Part shown: positions 44,092-53,268 of the stretch, one piece after another
Numbering within the stretch: the stretch's first letter is position 1
Layout: each line of letters starts with the position of its first letter
NCBI GenBank assembly: GCA_046728115.1
Contig: JBKPDW010000049.1
Location: 1 to 64,000, forward strand
DNA length: 64,000 nucleotides
Source of the DNA: CAVSWN01 sp046728115
Lineage (GTDB): Bacteria; Acidobacteriota; Vicinamibacteria; Vicinamibacterales; CAVVIG01
Direction: 5' to 3'
Made by a program: the position numbers and the translations under genes
Notes under the pieces: model-generated
The model's input: the letters and a program-made list of their open reading frames with translations, nothing else
The model's database searches: none
What the model was told of the DNA's origin: nothing

Positions 44092-46230
44092 TCAGCGTTC
44101 AGGCAATCTGAACGCGAGCAGCTCGCCGCTGTACGACGCACCGCTGATCGCCACCACGATGTACTGCTTGCCATTGTGCACGTAGGTCATGGGCGATCCG
44201 GTTTGCGGCGCTGGCATGTAGACCGCGCCGATGTCTGCACCGTCCGCCTTGTCGTACGCGCGCAGCAGTGCGCCCCGGCCCTTGGAGGTCGTCGCAAATC
44301 CACCTTCGCCGGCAATGGCAAGCGTCTTCGTCACCAGCACACCGATGCGTCCCAGACGCCCCGTACGCGGAATGTCCAGTCCCTTCAGCGCCGGGTGATT
44401 CTTGATGTTGTCCGGCGTGTCTCCGTGCGCAATCTGCCACACGAGCGTGCCCTTGTTGAGGTCGAGCGCCGTGATTCGTCCATATGGCGGCTTCACCAAT
44501 GGCAGGCCTTGAACGTTGAGGTTTGGACCGCCCTCGCCACCGCCGCGTCCGCCGCCCCCGACTGGTGCGCCGGCCTCGCTCAACGCCGGTGCAGCGTTCG
44601 CGGCCCCGCCGCCTGTTCGTCCGCCGCCAAGTCCCCGCCCCGCCCCTGCCGCAGCCTGCTCTGAGCTTGTCGAGGGGGCCTGCCCTGAAGAGCGGCCGGC
44701 ACTCGGTGCTGGCGCGTTTGGATCGCGCGCCGTGCCCGATGCGAATCCGAAATCCGACCGCGCTTGATCGGCCGGCACGAGACCGAGCGGCGTGAGCTGC
44801 GTGTTGCTGAAGATGTAGAGCATGTTGGTTTCGGGATCGAGCGCGCCCCCTTCCCAGTTGGCTCCACCCGTTGCCGCTGGCAGCATCAGCGTGGCCAGTG
44901 GACCCGGCCACGTGCTGACGACCGGCGGCGTGAAGATCGGACCGAGCTTGTATCGCGCGGCGATCTTCTGACCTTCTGCTTTGAGCTCCGGCGTGAAGTC
45001 GATCAGGTCGTCGAGCGAGACGCCTTGACGTTCGAAGGCCGGCGGCTTGGTCACGAAGGGCTGCGTTGGCGAGTACCACTCGTTGGGCACAGTACCTTTT
45101 TCAACCGATCGCTCTTCGATCGGCCACACCGGCTTTCCGCTGGTCCGATCCAACACGTAGACCCAGCCCTGCTTCGTCGGCTGGGCGATGGCCTTGATGA
45201 CGCGGCCGTCCACGGTGATATCTGCCAGGATCGGCGCGCATGGAATGTCCATGTCCCACAACCCATGGTGCACGAGCTGGTAGTGCCACTTGCGCTGGCC
45301 TGTTTTCAGATCGAGCGCCACCAGGCTCTCGCCGAACAGTCCGTTGCCGGGCCGATTGCCACCGAAGTAGTCGCCGGTCGGCAACTCCACCGGGAGGAAC
45401 ACCAAACCGAGTTCCTCGTCGACCGTCATCTGCGCCCACACGCCCGCATTGCCCGTGTACGCCCACGAATCCTTCATCCACGTGTCGTTGCCGAACTCGC
45501 CAGGCGAAGGGATCGTGTGGAAAATCCACAAACGCTTGCCGGTGCGCGCGTCGTAGCCACGGATGAATCCCTTTTCGTGCGTCTTGCTCTTGGGTGAACC
45601 TCCAGGCAGATGCGCCGCGCCGACAACGATGACGTCTTTCGCGATGATCGGCGTCGCGTGCAGTCCCACTTCCCCCTCGACGAGATCGATCGGCTGATCA
45701 TCCTCCTGCTTCAAATCGACGATGCCGTTCCTGCCGAAGCCGGCGACGGGCACGCCCGTCTTGGCATCGAGCGCAACCATCTGGTAGCCCGGCGTCACGT
45801 ACACGATGCGGGCGCTGCGGCCGTCGGTCCAGTATGCGAGCCCCCGTCCCGAGAGCTGCCGCGGCGCGAACTCGCCCCGCTTTCCCTCGTTTTCGCTATG
45901 CATCCACATCAGCTCGCCGGTGCCCGCGTCGAGCGCGACGACTGCCCGCCGGGTACCAGCAGTCGAGTAAACGATGCCGTCGACCATCAGCGGAGTCGAC
46001 TGGAAGTTGAACTCGGGCCGGGGCCCGAGGAAGTCGGTCTTGAACCTCCACGCAACCTCGAGCGAGTTGAAATTGTCTTTGTTGATTTGATCGAGGGGAG
46101 AATAGCGGGTGCTGGCGAGGTCGCCGCCGTAGGTGGGCCACTCCCCGGATTTGGGTCTGCTTTGACCTGCAACGTCGATCGTTACCGCGACAACCGTCAA
46201 TATCAGGGCGAGCAGAAACACTCTCTTCAT
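44092..46230 (-). CDS. Exported PQQ-dependent dehydrogenase (beta-propeller)
   Basis: A 712-residue periplasmic quinoprotein. Signal peptide (about 1-22), then an eight-bladed propeller with tryptophan-docking motifs: GEWPTYGGDLASTRYSPL, ALDAGTGELMWMH, GYDARTGKRLWIF, ALDLKTGQRKWHY and ALDLNKGTLVWQI. It resembles membrane-type glucose/alcohol quinoprotein dehydrogenases but lacks the N-terminal membrane domain of Gcd. Around residues 490-545 a Gly-rich insert includes SGQAPST, encoded by a dispersed repeat. ATG 46230 has GAGG 6 bases upstream. Confidence 0.9.
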   Translation of the reverse strand: MKRVFLLALILTVVAVTIDVAGQSRPKSGEWPTYGGDLASTRYSPLDQINKDNFNSLEVAWRFKTDFLGPRPEFNFQSTPLMVDGIVYSTAGTRRAVVALDAGTGELMWMHSENEGKRGEFAPRQLSGRGLAYWTDGRSARIVYVTPGYQMVALDAKTGVPVAGFGRNGIVDLKQEDDQPIDLVEGEVGLHATPIIAKDVIVVGAAHLPGGSPKSKTHEKGFIRGYDARTGKRLWIFHTIPSPGEFGNDTWMKDSWAYTGNAGVWAQMTVDEELGLVFLPVELPTGDYFGGNRPGNGLFGESLVALDLKTGQRKWHYQLVHHGLWDMDIPCAPILADITVDGRVIKAIAQPTKQGWVYVLDRTSGKPVWPIEERSVEKGTVPNEWYSPTQPFVTKPPAFERQGVSLDDLIDFTPELKAEGQKIAARYKLGPIFTPPVVSTWPGPLATLMLPAATGGANWEGGALDPETNMLYIFSNTQLTPLGLVPADQARSDFGFASGTARDPNAPAPSAGRSSGQAPSTSSEQAAAGAGRGLGGGRTGGGAANAAPALSEAGAPVGGGGRGGGEGGPNLNVQGLPLVKPPYGRITALDLNKGTLVWQIAHGDTPDNIKNHPALKGLDIPRTGRLGRIGVLVTKTLAIAGEGGFATTSKGRGALLRAYDKADGADIGAVYMPAPQTGSPMTYVHNGKQYIVVAISGASYSGELLAFRLPER
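44659..44688. repeat. Dispersed repeat inserted in the PQQ dehydrogenase gene
   Basis: On the coding strand it begins with the same 20 bases as 48856-48875 and is read in the same frame (SGQAPST). It lies in a Gly/Ala-rich loop of the protein. Confidence 0.75.
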
Positions 46231-46246
46231 GATTGACCTCGGATCC

Positions 46247-46299
46247 GCCACGAAAGCACGAAGTCGCGAAAAAATAACCGGGGTTCGTGTGTTCGTGGC
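46247..46299. repeat. Inverted repeat of GCCACGAAxxCACGAA type
   Basis: Arms 46247-46262 and 46284-46299 match at 14 of 16 positions with a 21-base loop. It lies between the PQQ-dehydrogenase start and the gluQ remnant. A single related word is at 50484-50507. Confidence 0.65.
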
Positions 46300-46324
46300 T
46301 TAACCACCACGCGTCTAACGGGTC

Positions 46325-46737
46325 GTGATCATATCGCGCTTCGTGCCGGCGCCAACCGGTTTCGTTCACCTCGGGCACGTCGTCAACGCCGCCTACGTGT
46401 GGGGGACTGCACATCGTCTGAACGGGCGCGTCCTGCTCCGAATCGAAGATCACGATCGTGTCCGGTGTCGTCCCGAGTACGAGGCGGCCATGCTCGAAGA
46501 CCTCGAGTGGCTGCTCGGCCGCGCCGAGCCTCCGGAGTTCCTGCATCATCCGCTCATCATGAAATGGGCGACGCAGAAGCTGAGCAAGTCGGATTGCGAT
46601 ACAGGCATTCGCGACCTGAGGGCGAAGGACTGGACGCCCGGTCGTGTCATCGGCCGCGCCTGCGAGCTGGCCGGATTGATTTCAGAACCGGGGACGTCCC
46701 GGCTGACGAGGTGTCGTCTATTATTGGCGGCCGTAGC
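46325..46737 (+). pseudogene. gluQ: Glutamyl-Q tRNA(Asp) synthetase, internally deleted
   Basis: Starts as a normal GluQ-RS: SRFVPAPTGFVHLGHVVNA with the HIGH-type HLGH, then RIEDHDRVRCRPEYEA. At about residue 62 (LEDLEWL) it jumps in frame to LGRAEPPEFLHHPLIMK and the KMSKS-type KLSKSD, omitting roughly 140-170 residues that normally hold the zinc site and much of the active site. After RACELAGL the frame also appears shifted. The protein could not work, so the gene is a relic. GTG 46325 is the start. Confidence 0.8.
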
Positions 46738-46747
46738 GCGAGCGTTT

Positions 46748-46788
46748 CCCCTCGATTGCGCTCACGGCCCTGAGCGCGGTCGAAGGGG
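46748..46788. repeat. REP-like palindrome with CCCTGAGCGCGGTCGAAGGG word
   Basis: CCCCTCGATTGCGCTCA (46748-46764) pairs imperfectly with TGAGCGCGGTCGAAGGGG (46771-46788), loop 6. It is a typical dispersed REP-like hairpin, placed just after the broken gluQ and before the tannase gene. Confidence 0.65.
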
Positions 46789-46813
46789 CAGGCGAGCGCA
46801 TGGAGCATGATCC

Positions 46814-48328
46814 ATGACTCGATTCTTCCGCGGTCTGTTTCTCGTTTCGCTGATTTGCGCAGAGCTCATGGCGGACGGTGCGCAAACACCACCAGACGTC
46901 CACATGTCATGCGATCAAGTCGCATCGCTCATGCTTCCCGACGTGAAGATTACCGAGAGCGTCGCCGTGCCCGCGGCATCGACCGGCGTCCTTCGAGCGC
47001 CGCATTGCCGCGTCACGGGCGTCATCGGCACCGAGATCCGCTTCTCGCTGCTGTTGCCGGACACCTGGAACCGCAAGTTCATGATGGGCGGTGGCGGCGG
47101 CTTCGTCGGGCGGATCGACAATCAGGCGCAGGCCTCCGTCAACGCCGGGTTCGCCACTGTCGGCACCGACACCGGGCATCAAGGCGGTCTGACCGACGCG
47201 AGCTGGGCACTCGACCATCTCGAACGTCAGGTGAACTTCGGATATCTCGCCGTGCATCGCACGGCCGAAGTCGCCAAGGCCATCGTGCGGAGCTTTTACG
47301 GATCGCCGGCGGCGCGCGCCTATTTCTCGGGATGCTCGAACGGCGGCCGCCAGGCGCTGATGGAGGCGCAGCGATTCCCCGACGACTTCGACGGCATCGT
47401 CGCAGGCGCGCCGGCAGCCGATTTCGTCGGCATTGCCGCGCAGTTCATCAAGGATATGCAGGCGGTGTTTCCCGATCAGAGTACGTCGCCGATGTTTCCC
47501 GCGGAAACGCTGAAGAGCATCGAAAGGCAAGTGATCGAGAAGTGCGACGCGCTCGACGGCCTCACAGACGGCCTGATGGAAGACCCGCGCCGTTGCAAAC
47601 TGGACGTCGCGGCGTTGAGCGGTCTCACGGATGTGCAGCGAACGGCGTTGAAGCGCGTGTATGCCGAAACGCCTGGGAAACCCGGCGCGACCTATCCGGC
47701 GCAGCCGGTCGGCGGCGAGGGGGAGGGTGCCGGGTGGGCGACCTGGATCACCGGTGGCGGGCAGACCACGCCTCAGGGCCCGAGCCTGCGTTACGGATTC
47801 GGAACGCAGTTCTTCAAATCGTTCGTTTTCAACGATCCGTCGTGGGATTACCACAGGTACGACACGACGAATGCGCGCAGGGACGCACGACAGGCTGCGA
47901 CGATTCTGAATGCCACGAACCCCGATCTCGATGCCTTCAAGGCGAAGGGACACAAGCTCCTCATGTGGCACGGTTGGTCCGATCCTGCGCTGACGGCGCT
48001 CGGCACGACTCAGTACTACGAAGAGGTCCAACGTCGTGATGCAGGACTGCGCGACTACTTCCGTCTGTTCATGATGCCGGGGGTGCTGCATTGCTTCGGC
48101 GGCCCTGGTCCAGACAACGCCGACTGGTCCAGCGCAATCGTGGACTGGGTGGAAAACGGAAGGGCGCCTGATCGCGTCATCGCGCGCAAGCTCGGGCCCG
48201 GCGGCGCGGTCACGCGCACGCGCCCGCTCTGTCCGTATCCACAGCATGCCGTCTACAACGGCAGCGATAGCACGGACGATGCGGGCAGCTTCGCGTGCAG
48301 GGAGCAACTGTCAGGGGTTAGGGACTAG
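46814..48328 (+). CDS. Exported tannase/feruloyl esterase family protein
   Basis: A 504-residue exported esterase. Signal peptide to about residue 23, then the tannase-family core: WNRKFMMGGGGGFVG, the nucleophile in FSGCSNGGRQALMEA (Ser about 174), a calcium/lid insertion and the late GDxxH-like region MMPGVLHCFGGPGPDNADW with the His. It should cleave gallate or feruloyl esters of plant polyphenols. Conserved Cys pairs adjacent to the Ser and His suggest the family's disulfide bridge. ATG 46814. Confidence 0.9.
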   Translation: MTRFFRGLFLVSLICAELMADGAQTPPDVHMSCDQVASLMLPDVKITESVAVPAASTGVLRAPHCRVTGVIGTEIRFSLLLPDTWNRKFMMGGGGGFVGRIDNQAQASVNAGFATVGTDTGHQGGLTDASWALDHLERQVNFGYLAVHRTAEVAKAIVRSFYGSPAARAYFSGCSNGGRQALMEAQRFPDDFDGIVAGAPAADFVGIAAQFIKDMQAVFPDQSTSPMFPAETLKSIERQVIEKCDALDGLTDGLMEDPRRCKLDVAALSGLTDVQRTALKRVYAETPGKPGATYPAQPVGGEGEGAGWATWITGGGQTTPQGPSLRYGFGTQFFKSFVFNDPSWDYHRYDTTNARRDARQAATILNATNPDLDAFKAKGHKLLMWHGWSDPALTALGTTQYYEEVQRRDAGLRDYFRLFMMPGVLHCFGGPGPDNADWSSAIVDWVENGRAPDRVIARKLGPGGAVTRTRPLCPYPQHAVYNGSDSTDDAGSFACREQLSGVRD

Positions 48329-48360
48329 GGATCACGTTCTCCAGAGGTAAACTAAACGCC

Positions 48361-50472
48361 ATGACGAAGTTGTCCAGCGCGCTTGCCGTTTCGTTCGCGC
48401 TCGCGACGTCGAGTGCCCTCGTCGCCCAGCCAGCCAGACATCCGCTCACGCTCGACGACATTCAGCGTCTTGCCGAGGTGCGCGATCCGCAATGCTCACC
48501 TGACGGGCGAGCGGTGGCGTACGTCGTGTCGCGCGTCGACGTGAAGGAAGACAAGAGCAATTCACACATCTGGATCGCGAGCCTCGACGGCAGCAGCGAC
48601 CGTCAGGTGACGTCCAGTCAGGACAGTGAATCATCGCCGCGCTGGAGTCCGGACGGACGCCATCTGGCGTTCACCTCATCGCGTCCTGGACCAGCGAAGG
48701 GCAATCAGGTGTGGCTGCTCGATCGCAACGGCGGCGAAGCGTTTCAGCTCACCGACGTCAAAGGCCGGCTGCAGGGATATGAATGGGCGCCCGACTCGAA
48801 GCGGCTCGCGCTCGTCGTCGCCGATCCGGATCCCGACGCCGACTCTTCGACAAGCTCAGGGCAGGCCCCCTCGACGGGCCCAGGGCAGGGGCAAGCCGGC
48901 GGCGAGGGTTCGGGCGGCCGTGGCCGCGTGCCGAAGCCGATCGTGATCGATCGCTACAAATACAAGCAGGACGGCCAGGGTTATCTGCTGTCGGGACGAC
49001 ACAGCTATATCTATCTGTTCGACATCGCGACGAAGAAGCTCGATCGCCTCACGGCCGGCAAGGCCGACGAATCCTCCCCGTCGTGGTCGCCGGACGGTAC
49101 GCGTATCGCGTTCATGAGTAATCGGAACCCGGATCCCGATCGCGAGCCATCGAGCCAGCTCTTCGTCGCAGATTCCAAGCCCAACTCGACTGAGAAAGCG
49201 CTGTCGCCTACGACGAGCCGCGGCCGCGGCAGGGCTGAATGGAGTCCGGATGGCAAGTGGATCGCGTTCCTCGAAGGCGACGACAAGAAATGGGGCGCGT
49301 ACGGAATGGAGCATCTCACGCTGGTCGGCACGGACGGCAACCGCATGCCCGAGCGCGTGAAGGCCACCGAGAACCTCGATCGGGGCGTCGGTTCGCCGCT
49401 GTTCAGCGAGGACGGCCGATCGATCACCGTGCTGGTCACCGACGATCGATCCGCCTATCCCGTTCGCGTCACGCTGGCGACCAACCAGGTGGAGAAGTTC
49501 CTGTCGCCGCCGGTCGTCATCACGAGCCCGAGCCGCGCCGGCGCCTGCTCCGTGGCGCTGTCGGGCAGCCCGACGAAACCGACCGAGATCTACAAGCGCG
49601 ACGGCGCCGGTCTCGTGCAACTCACGCACCAGAGCGACGCGCTGGTGTCCGAGGTGCAATTCGGCGCGACCGAGGACGTGTCGTTCAAGAGCAAGGACGG
49701 CACGGAGGTGCACGGTCTGCTGACGAAGCCCGTGGGCTACGTGGCCGGCACGAAGGTGCCGCTGTTGTTGCGCATCCACGGCGGACCGAACGGGCAGGAC
49801 GGCTACACGTTCAGCAGCGAGCGGCAATGGTTCGCCGCGAATGGATACGCGGTCCTCGCGGTGAATTATCGCGGGAGCGCGGGCCGCGGCGTGAAGTTCT
49901 CGCGGGCGATCGCCGCCGACTGGGGGCACCTGGAGGTAGACGATCTGCTGGCCGGTGTCAATCACGTGATCGCGATGGGCGTCGCCGATCCGGATCGGCT
50001 CGGCGTCGGCGGGTGGAGCTACGGCGGCATCCTGACCGATTACGTCATCGCCAGCGACACGCGGTTCAAGGCAGCCACGAGCGGTGCCGGTACGGCGTTC
50101 ACGGTCGCGTTCTACGGCACCGATCAGTACATCATTCAGTACGACTACGAGATCGGACCGCCGTGGGATCCGAAGGCGTGGGAAACGTATCAGAAGATTT
50201 CGTATCCGTTCCTCCACGCGGATCGGATCAAGACGCCGACGCTTTTTCTTGGCGGCGAACGCGATTTCAACGTGCCGGTGCAGGGCGGGCAGCAGATGTA
50301 CCAGGCGCTGCGCAGCCTCGGTATCGATACGCAGCTCATCATCTATCCCAACGAGAACCACGGGATCACGCGCCCGAGCTATCAACGCGATCGGCTGGAA
50401 CGGTACCTCGCGTGGTACGACAAGTATCTGAAGCCGTCGAAGGCGACGACCAACGCTCAACCGCAACAGTAG
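48361..50472 (+). CDS. Exported S9 family (prolyl oligopeptidase-type) peptidase
   Basis: A 703-residue peptidase. Signal peptide (about 1-22), an N-terminal WD40/TolB-like propeller (SPRWSPDGRHLAFTS, SPSWSPDGTRIAFMS, AEWSPDGKWIAFLE) and a C-terminal alpha/beta-hydrolase domain with GGWSYGGILTDY (Ser about 554), GGERDFNVPV (Asp about 634) and NENHGI (His about 666). It belongs to the acylaminoacyl-peptidase/DPP-IV group. Residues about 161-182 (SSTSSGQAPSTGPGQ) come from a dispersed repeat inserted in a propeller loop. ATG 48361. Confidence 0.92.
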   Translation: MTKLSSALAVSFALATSSALVAQPARHPLTLDDIQRLAEVRDPQCSPDGRAVAYVVSRVDVKEDKSNSHIWIASLDGSSDRQVTSSQDSESSPRWSPDGRHLAFTSSRPGPAKGNQVWLLDRNGGEAFQLTDVKGRLQGYEWAPDSKRLALVVADPDPDADSSTSSGQAPSTGPGQGQAGGEGSGGRGRVPKPIVIDRYKYKQDGQGYLLSGRHSYIYLFDIATKKLDRLTAGKADESSPSWSPDGTRIAFMSNRNPDPDREPSSQLFVADSKPNSTEKALSPTTSRGRGRAEWSPDGKWIAFLEGDDKKWGAYGMEHLTLVGTDGNRMPERVKATENLDRGVGSPLFSEDGRSITVLVTDDRSAYPVRVTLATNQVEKFLSPPVVITSPSRAGACSVALSGSPTKPTEIYKRDGAGLVQLTHQSDALVSEVQFGATEDVSFKSKDGTEVHGLLTKPVGYVAGTKVPLLLRIHGGPNGQDGYTFSSERQWFAANGYAVLAVNYRGSAGRGVKFSRAIAADWGHLEVDDLLAGVNHVIAMGVADPDRLGVGGWSYGGILTDYVIASDTRFKAATSGAGTAFTVAFYGTDQYIIQYDYEIGPPWDPKAWETYQKISYPFLHADRIKTPTLFLGGERDFNVPVQGGQQMYQALRSLGIDTQLIIYPNENHGITRPSYQRDRLERYLAWYDKYLKPSKATTNAQPQQ
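48842..48890. repeat. Dispersed repeat inserted in the S9 peptidase gene
   Basis: Contains two imperfect halves of a TCGACAAGCTCAGGGCAGG unit. Bases 48856-48875 are identical to the coding strand of the insert in the PQQ-dehydrogenase gene and are read in the same frame. Confidence 0.75.
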
Positions 50473-50545
50473 AACAAAGGCAGCCACGAAGACACAAGAC
50501 ACGACGAAGACCCTTCTTTTTCGTGTCACTGAAACGCGGAGAAGA

Positions 50546-51820
50546 ATGCTGATGAAACGATTCGTACTCGCGTCTTTGCTCGTTGCGGCCGTGATCGCGG
50601 CGGCGACATTTCGAAGTTCTGCCGCCGCGCCCGCCTGCGATCCCGATAACGGAGGTCTCACGCTCCGGCAGGGTTTCTGCGCCGCTGTCGTCGCGACTGA
50701 TGTCGGCCTCGCCCGCCATCTCGTCGTCGCGCCGAATGGCGATGTGTTCGTGTCGACGGAAGGTGGACGCGGCGGCGGCGGGGGAGTCGTCGCGCTGCGT
50801 GACACGGACGGCGACGGCAAACTCGACAAGCGCGAGAAATTTGGTGAGGGGAGCGCTACCGGCATCGCGCTGCGCAACGGCTACATCTACTACGCGACCA
50901 CCACGTCCATCGTGCGCTACAAGCTGGCCGCCGGCGAACTGCTGCCGTCCGGCGGCCCCGAGATGATCGCCGAGGGGCTCACCGATCGACGGCAGCACGC
51001 CGAGAAAGGGCTGGCGTTCGACGGCAAAGGCGGAGTGTATGTGAACATCGGCGCGCCATCCAATGCATGCCAGCAGCCGGATCGCCAGCCGAAGGTGCCG
51101 GGGCAGGATCCATGTCCACTGCTCGACATCGCCGGTGGTGTCTGGCGCTTCGACGAAAACAAGCTGGGACAGAAGCAGGCCGACGGAAAGCGCTATGCGA
51201 CCGGCTTGCGCCAGCTGCCTGGATTGACGTGGTACAACGGGTCGCTCTGGGTGGCGATGCACAACCGCGACTCGCTGGACACGCTGTGGCCGGGACAGTT
51301 CACGGCGGAGCAGAACGCCGAGTGGCCCGCGGAGTACCTGCTCAAGGTGACCGAAGGAGCGAATTTCGGATGGCCGTACTGCTTCTACAACCTCGCGGAA
51401 GGCAAGCTCGTGACGAATCCGGAGTACGGCGGCGACGGCAAGAAAACCGATCGCTGCGCATCGTTCACACCGCCGACCGTGGCGTTCCCGGCGCACTGGG
51501 CGCCCAACGACCTGCTTTTCTACACCGGCACGCAGTTCCCGAAACCGTATCAGGGCGGCGTGTTCGTCGCGTTCCACGGATCGTGGAACCGCGCGCCGCT
51601 TCCGATGGCTGGGTACAACGTGACGTTCGTACCGTTCTCGGGAGACAAACCCTCCGGAAAGTACGAGGTGTTCGCGGATGGATTCGCCGGTAAGACGCCG
51701 TTGATGAGTCCAGGCGAGGCTGCCGCGCGTCCCGGCGGCCTCGCGATGGGGCCCGACGGATCGCTCTACATCACCGAGGATACGAAAGGAAAGATCTGGC
51801 GCGTGATGTACAAGAAGTGA
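50546..51820 (+). CDS. Exported sorbosone dehydrogenase-like (PQQ sGDH fold) protein
   Basis: A 424-residue exported six-bladed propeller protein. Signal peptide VLASLLVAAVIAAATF; core motifs VVAPNGDVFVSTEGG, KGLAFDGKGGVYVNIGAPS, GLTWYNGSLWVAMHNRD, GANFGWPYC and the C-terminal GLAMGPDGSLYITED. It belongs to the soluble glucose/L-sorbosone dehydrogenase group that oxidises sugars or aldoses. A catalytic-His equivalent is not obvious to me, so activity is uncertain. ATG 50546 (or 50552). Confidence 0.87.
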   Translation: MLMKRFVLASLLVAAVIAAATFRSSAAAPACDPDNGGLTLRQGFCAAVVATDVGLARHLVVAPNGDVFVSTEGGRGGGGGVVALRDTDGDGKLDKREKFGEGSATGIALRNGYIYYATTTSIVRYKLAAGELLPSGGPEMIAEGLTDRRQHAEKGLAFDGKGGVYVNIGAPSNACQQPDRQPKVPGQDPCPLLDIAGGVWRFDENKLGQKQADGKRYATGLRQLPGLTWYNGSLWVAMHNRDSLDTLWPGQFTAEQNAEWPAEYLLKVTEGANFGWPYCFYNLAEGKLVTNPEYGGDGKKTDRCASFTPPTVAFPAHWAPNDLLFYTGTQFPKPYQGGVFVAFHGSWNRAPLPMAGYNVTFVPFSGDKPSGKYEVFADGFAGKTPLMSPGEAAARPGGLAMGPDGSLYITEDTKGKIWRVMYKK

Positions 51821-51874
51821 GAAGGACAGTCGCAACCTCCGTCCCCGCGGCAACCTCCCTCTAATCGCAAAGGC

Positions 51875-51916
51875 CGCCAAGGCCCGCAAAGACAAGTCAA
51901 TCTTTGCGGCTTGGCG
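51875..51916. terminator. Inverted repeat of CGCCAAG...GCAAAG type
   Basis: CGCCAAGGCCCGCAAAG (51875-51891) pairs with CTTTGCGGCTTGGCG (51902-51916) with short bulges. It lies between the sorbosone-dehydrogenase-like and SDR genes and may end the upstream transcript or be a REP-like element. Confidence 0.5.
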
Positions 51917-51991
51917 AGCTGTGCGTCCAAAATCACATGTGAAAGACGTAATGTGTCGGTTCGTGATTTCGCTTCGTGGCAGGTCTGAATC

Positions 51992-52738
51992 ATGAGCCGG
52001 GTGCTGCTGGTCACTGGCGGCAGCCGAGGCATCGGCGCGGCGACCGCAGCGCTGGCTGCCGAGCGCGGCTACGCGGTGTGCGTGAATTATCGCGTCAACG
52101 CGCAAGCGGCTGGCGCCGTCGTCGCCGGCATCGAACGCGCGGGCGGGCGCGCGATTGCCGTTCCAGCCGACGTCTCGTCCGAGGCGGACGTCGTGCGCCT
52201 GTTCGACACCGTCAGCGAGTGGCTCGGCTCGCTCACGGCTCTCGTCAACAACGCAGGCATCCTGGAGCAGCAGACCCGCGTCGAACACATGGACGCCGCC
52301 AGGCTCCAACGCGTGTTCGCAACCAATATCACGGGTGCGTTTCTCTGCGCGCGCGAAGCCGTACGTCGCATGTCGACGGCACATGGCGGCGCCGGCGGCG
52401 CGATCGTCAACGTCTCGTCACGTGCGGCGCAGCTCGGATCGCCGAACGAGTACGTGGACTATGCGGCGTCGAAAGCCGCGCTCGACACGTTGACCGTCGG
52501 CCTGTCGCGCGAGGTCGCCGCCGAAGGCATTCGCGTCAACGGCGTCCGTGCCGGAGTGATCTACACCGACATCCACACCAGCGGCGGCGAGCCGGGCCGC
52601 GTCGACCGCATCGGGCCGACCGTGCCGATGCGGAGAGGCGGCGAAGCCATCGAAGTGGCGCGCGCCATTCTCTGGCTGCTCTCAGATGAGGCGTCGTATT
52701 CGACGGGAACGTTCATCGACGTCGCGGGAGGGCGATAA
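51992..52738 (+). CDS. SDR family oxidoreductase
   Basis: A 248-residue classical short-chain dehydrogenase. TGGSRGIG (8-15) binds the dinucleotide, NNAG (about 88) and NVSSRAA precede the catalytic YAASK (about 156-160), and a terminal DVAGGR loop closes the fold. It resembles FabG-like glucose/ribitol dehydrogenases; cofactor preference and substrate cannot be read. ATG 51992. Convergent with the cupin gene, separated by a heptamer repeat. Confidence 0.92.
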   Translation: MSRVLLVTGGSRGIGAATAALAAERGYAVCVNYRVNAQAAGAVVAGIERAGGRAIAVPADVSSEADVVRLFDTVSEWLGSLTALVNNAGILEQQTRVEHMDAARLQRVFATNITGAFLCAREAVRRMSTAHGGAGGAIVNVSSRAAQLGSPNEYVDYAASKAALDTLTVGLSREVAAEGIRVNGVRAGVIYTDIHTSGGEPGRVDRIGPTVPMRRGGEAIEVARAILWLLSDEASYSTGTFIDVAGGR

Positions 52739-52751
52739 CAGCACGTTCAAC

Positions 52752-52779
52752 CCTAGCACCCGGCACCTAGCACCTGGCA
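52752..52779. repeat. Heptamer tandem repeat (CCTAGCA-type)
   Basis: Four 7-base units (CCTAGCA, CCCGGCA, CCTAGCA, CCTGGCA) lie between the convergent SDR and cupin genes. Confidence 0.7.
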
Positions 52780-52788
52780 CCACGCTTT

Positions 52789-53151
52789 TCAGTTATCCCT
52801 CCGCACCGTCTCCGCTGAGAACGCCGGCAGGCAGACGGCGATGTACTCCGCGCCGTCAGGTCCGGGCGTGCTGTAACGGATCCACTCACCGGGCGCGGTG
52901 ACGACGGCCTGGCCGGCGTGCACGTCGATCGCGCCGCCTTCGTGCTCCACCCGGACCATGCCGCGCAGCACGACGGTGATTTCCTCGAATTCCGGCCGCT
53001 GCCCCGGTTCCTCCCAGCCCGATGGCGAGGTCATCCGCGCAACGCTGACCTGCGCGTGGCCGGAGTTCACGCGGCCGGCGAATTCTTCGATTCGCTTGGG
53101 CTTCGTGCCGGCGGCGGCGATGACGGTGGGTGCAGGAATCAATCGAGGCAT
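52789..53151 (-). CDS. Cupin-domain protein
   Basis: A 120-residue single cupin barrel: RPEFEEITVVLRGMVRVEHEGG is cupin motif 1 (Glu kept, His replaced) and VVTAPGEWIRYSTPGPDGAEYIAV motif 2. A sugar- or metal-binding or ethanolamine-type role is possible, without evidence. ATG 53151 is chosen; an upstream in-frame start at 53199 lacks family sequence. It is divergent from the cystathionine beta-synthase gene. Confidence 0.82.
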   Translation of the reverse strand: MPRLIPAPTVIAAAGTKPKRIEEFAGRVNSGHAQVSVARMTSPSGWEEPGQRPEFEEITVVLRGMVRVEHEGGAIDVHAGQAVVTAPGEWIRYSTPGPDGAEYIAVCLPAFSAETVRRDN

Positions 53152-53268
53152 ACATGCACGACGTACAACGCAGGGTCCGTTGAGCACGCAGATCAACATG
53201 TTCTCTGGTTGTCTGCGGAATCCGCGTCCTCGGCGCGTCGTCCGTTCGGGGGAGTATAGACTGGGTCC

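Noticed and set aside
48856..50877. A 673-codon antisense open frame over the S9 peptidase
   Set aside because: No recognisable domain; the sense frame has a complete catalytic triad and propeller.
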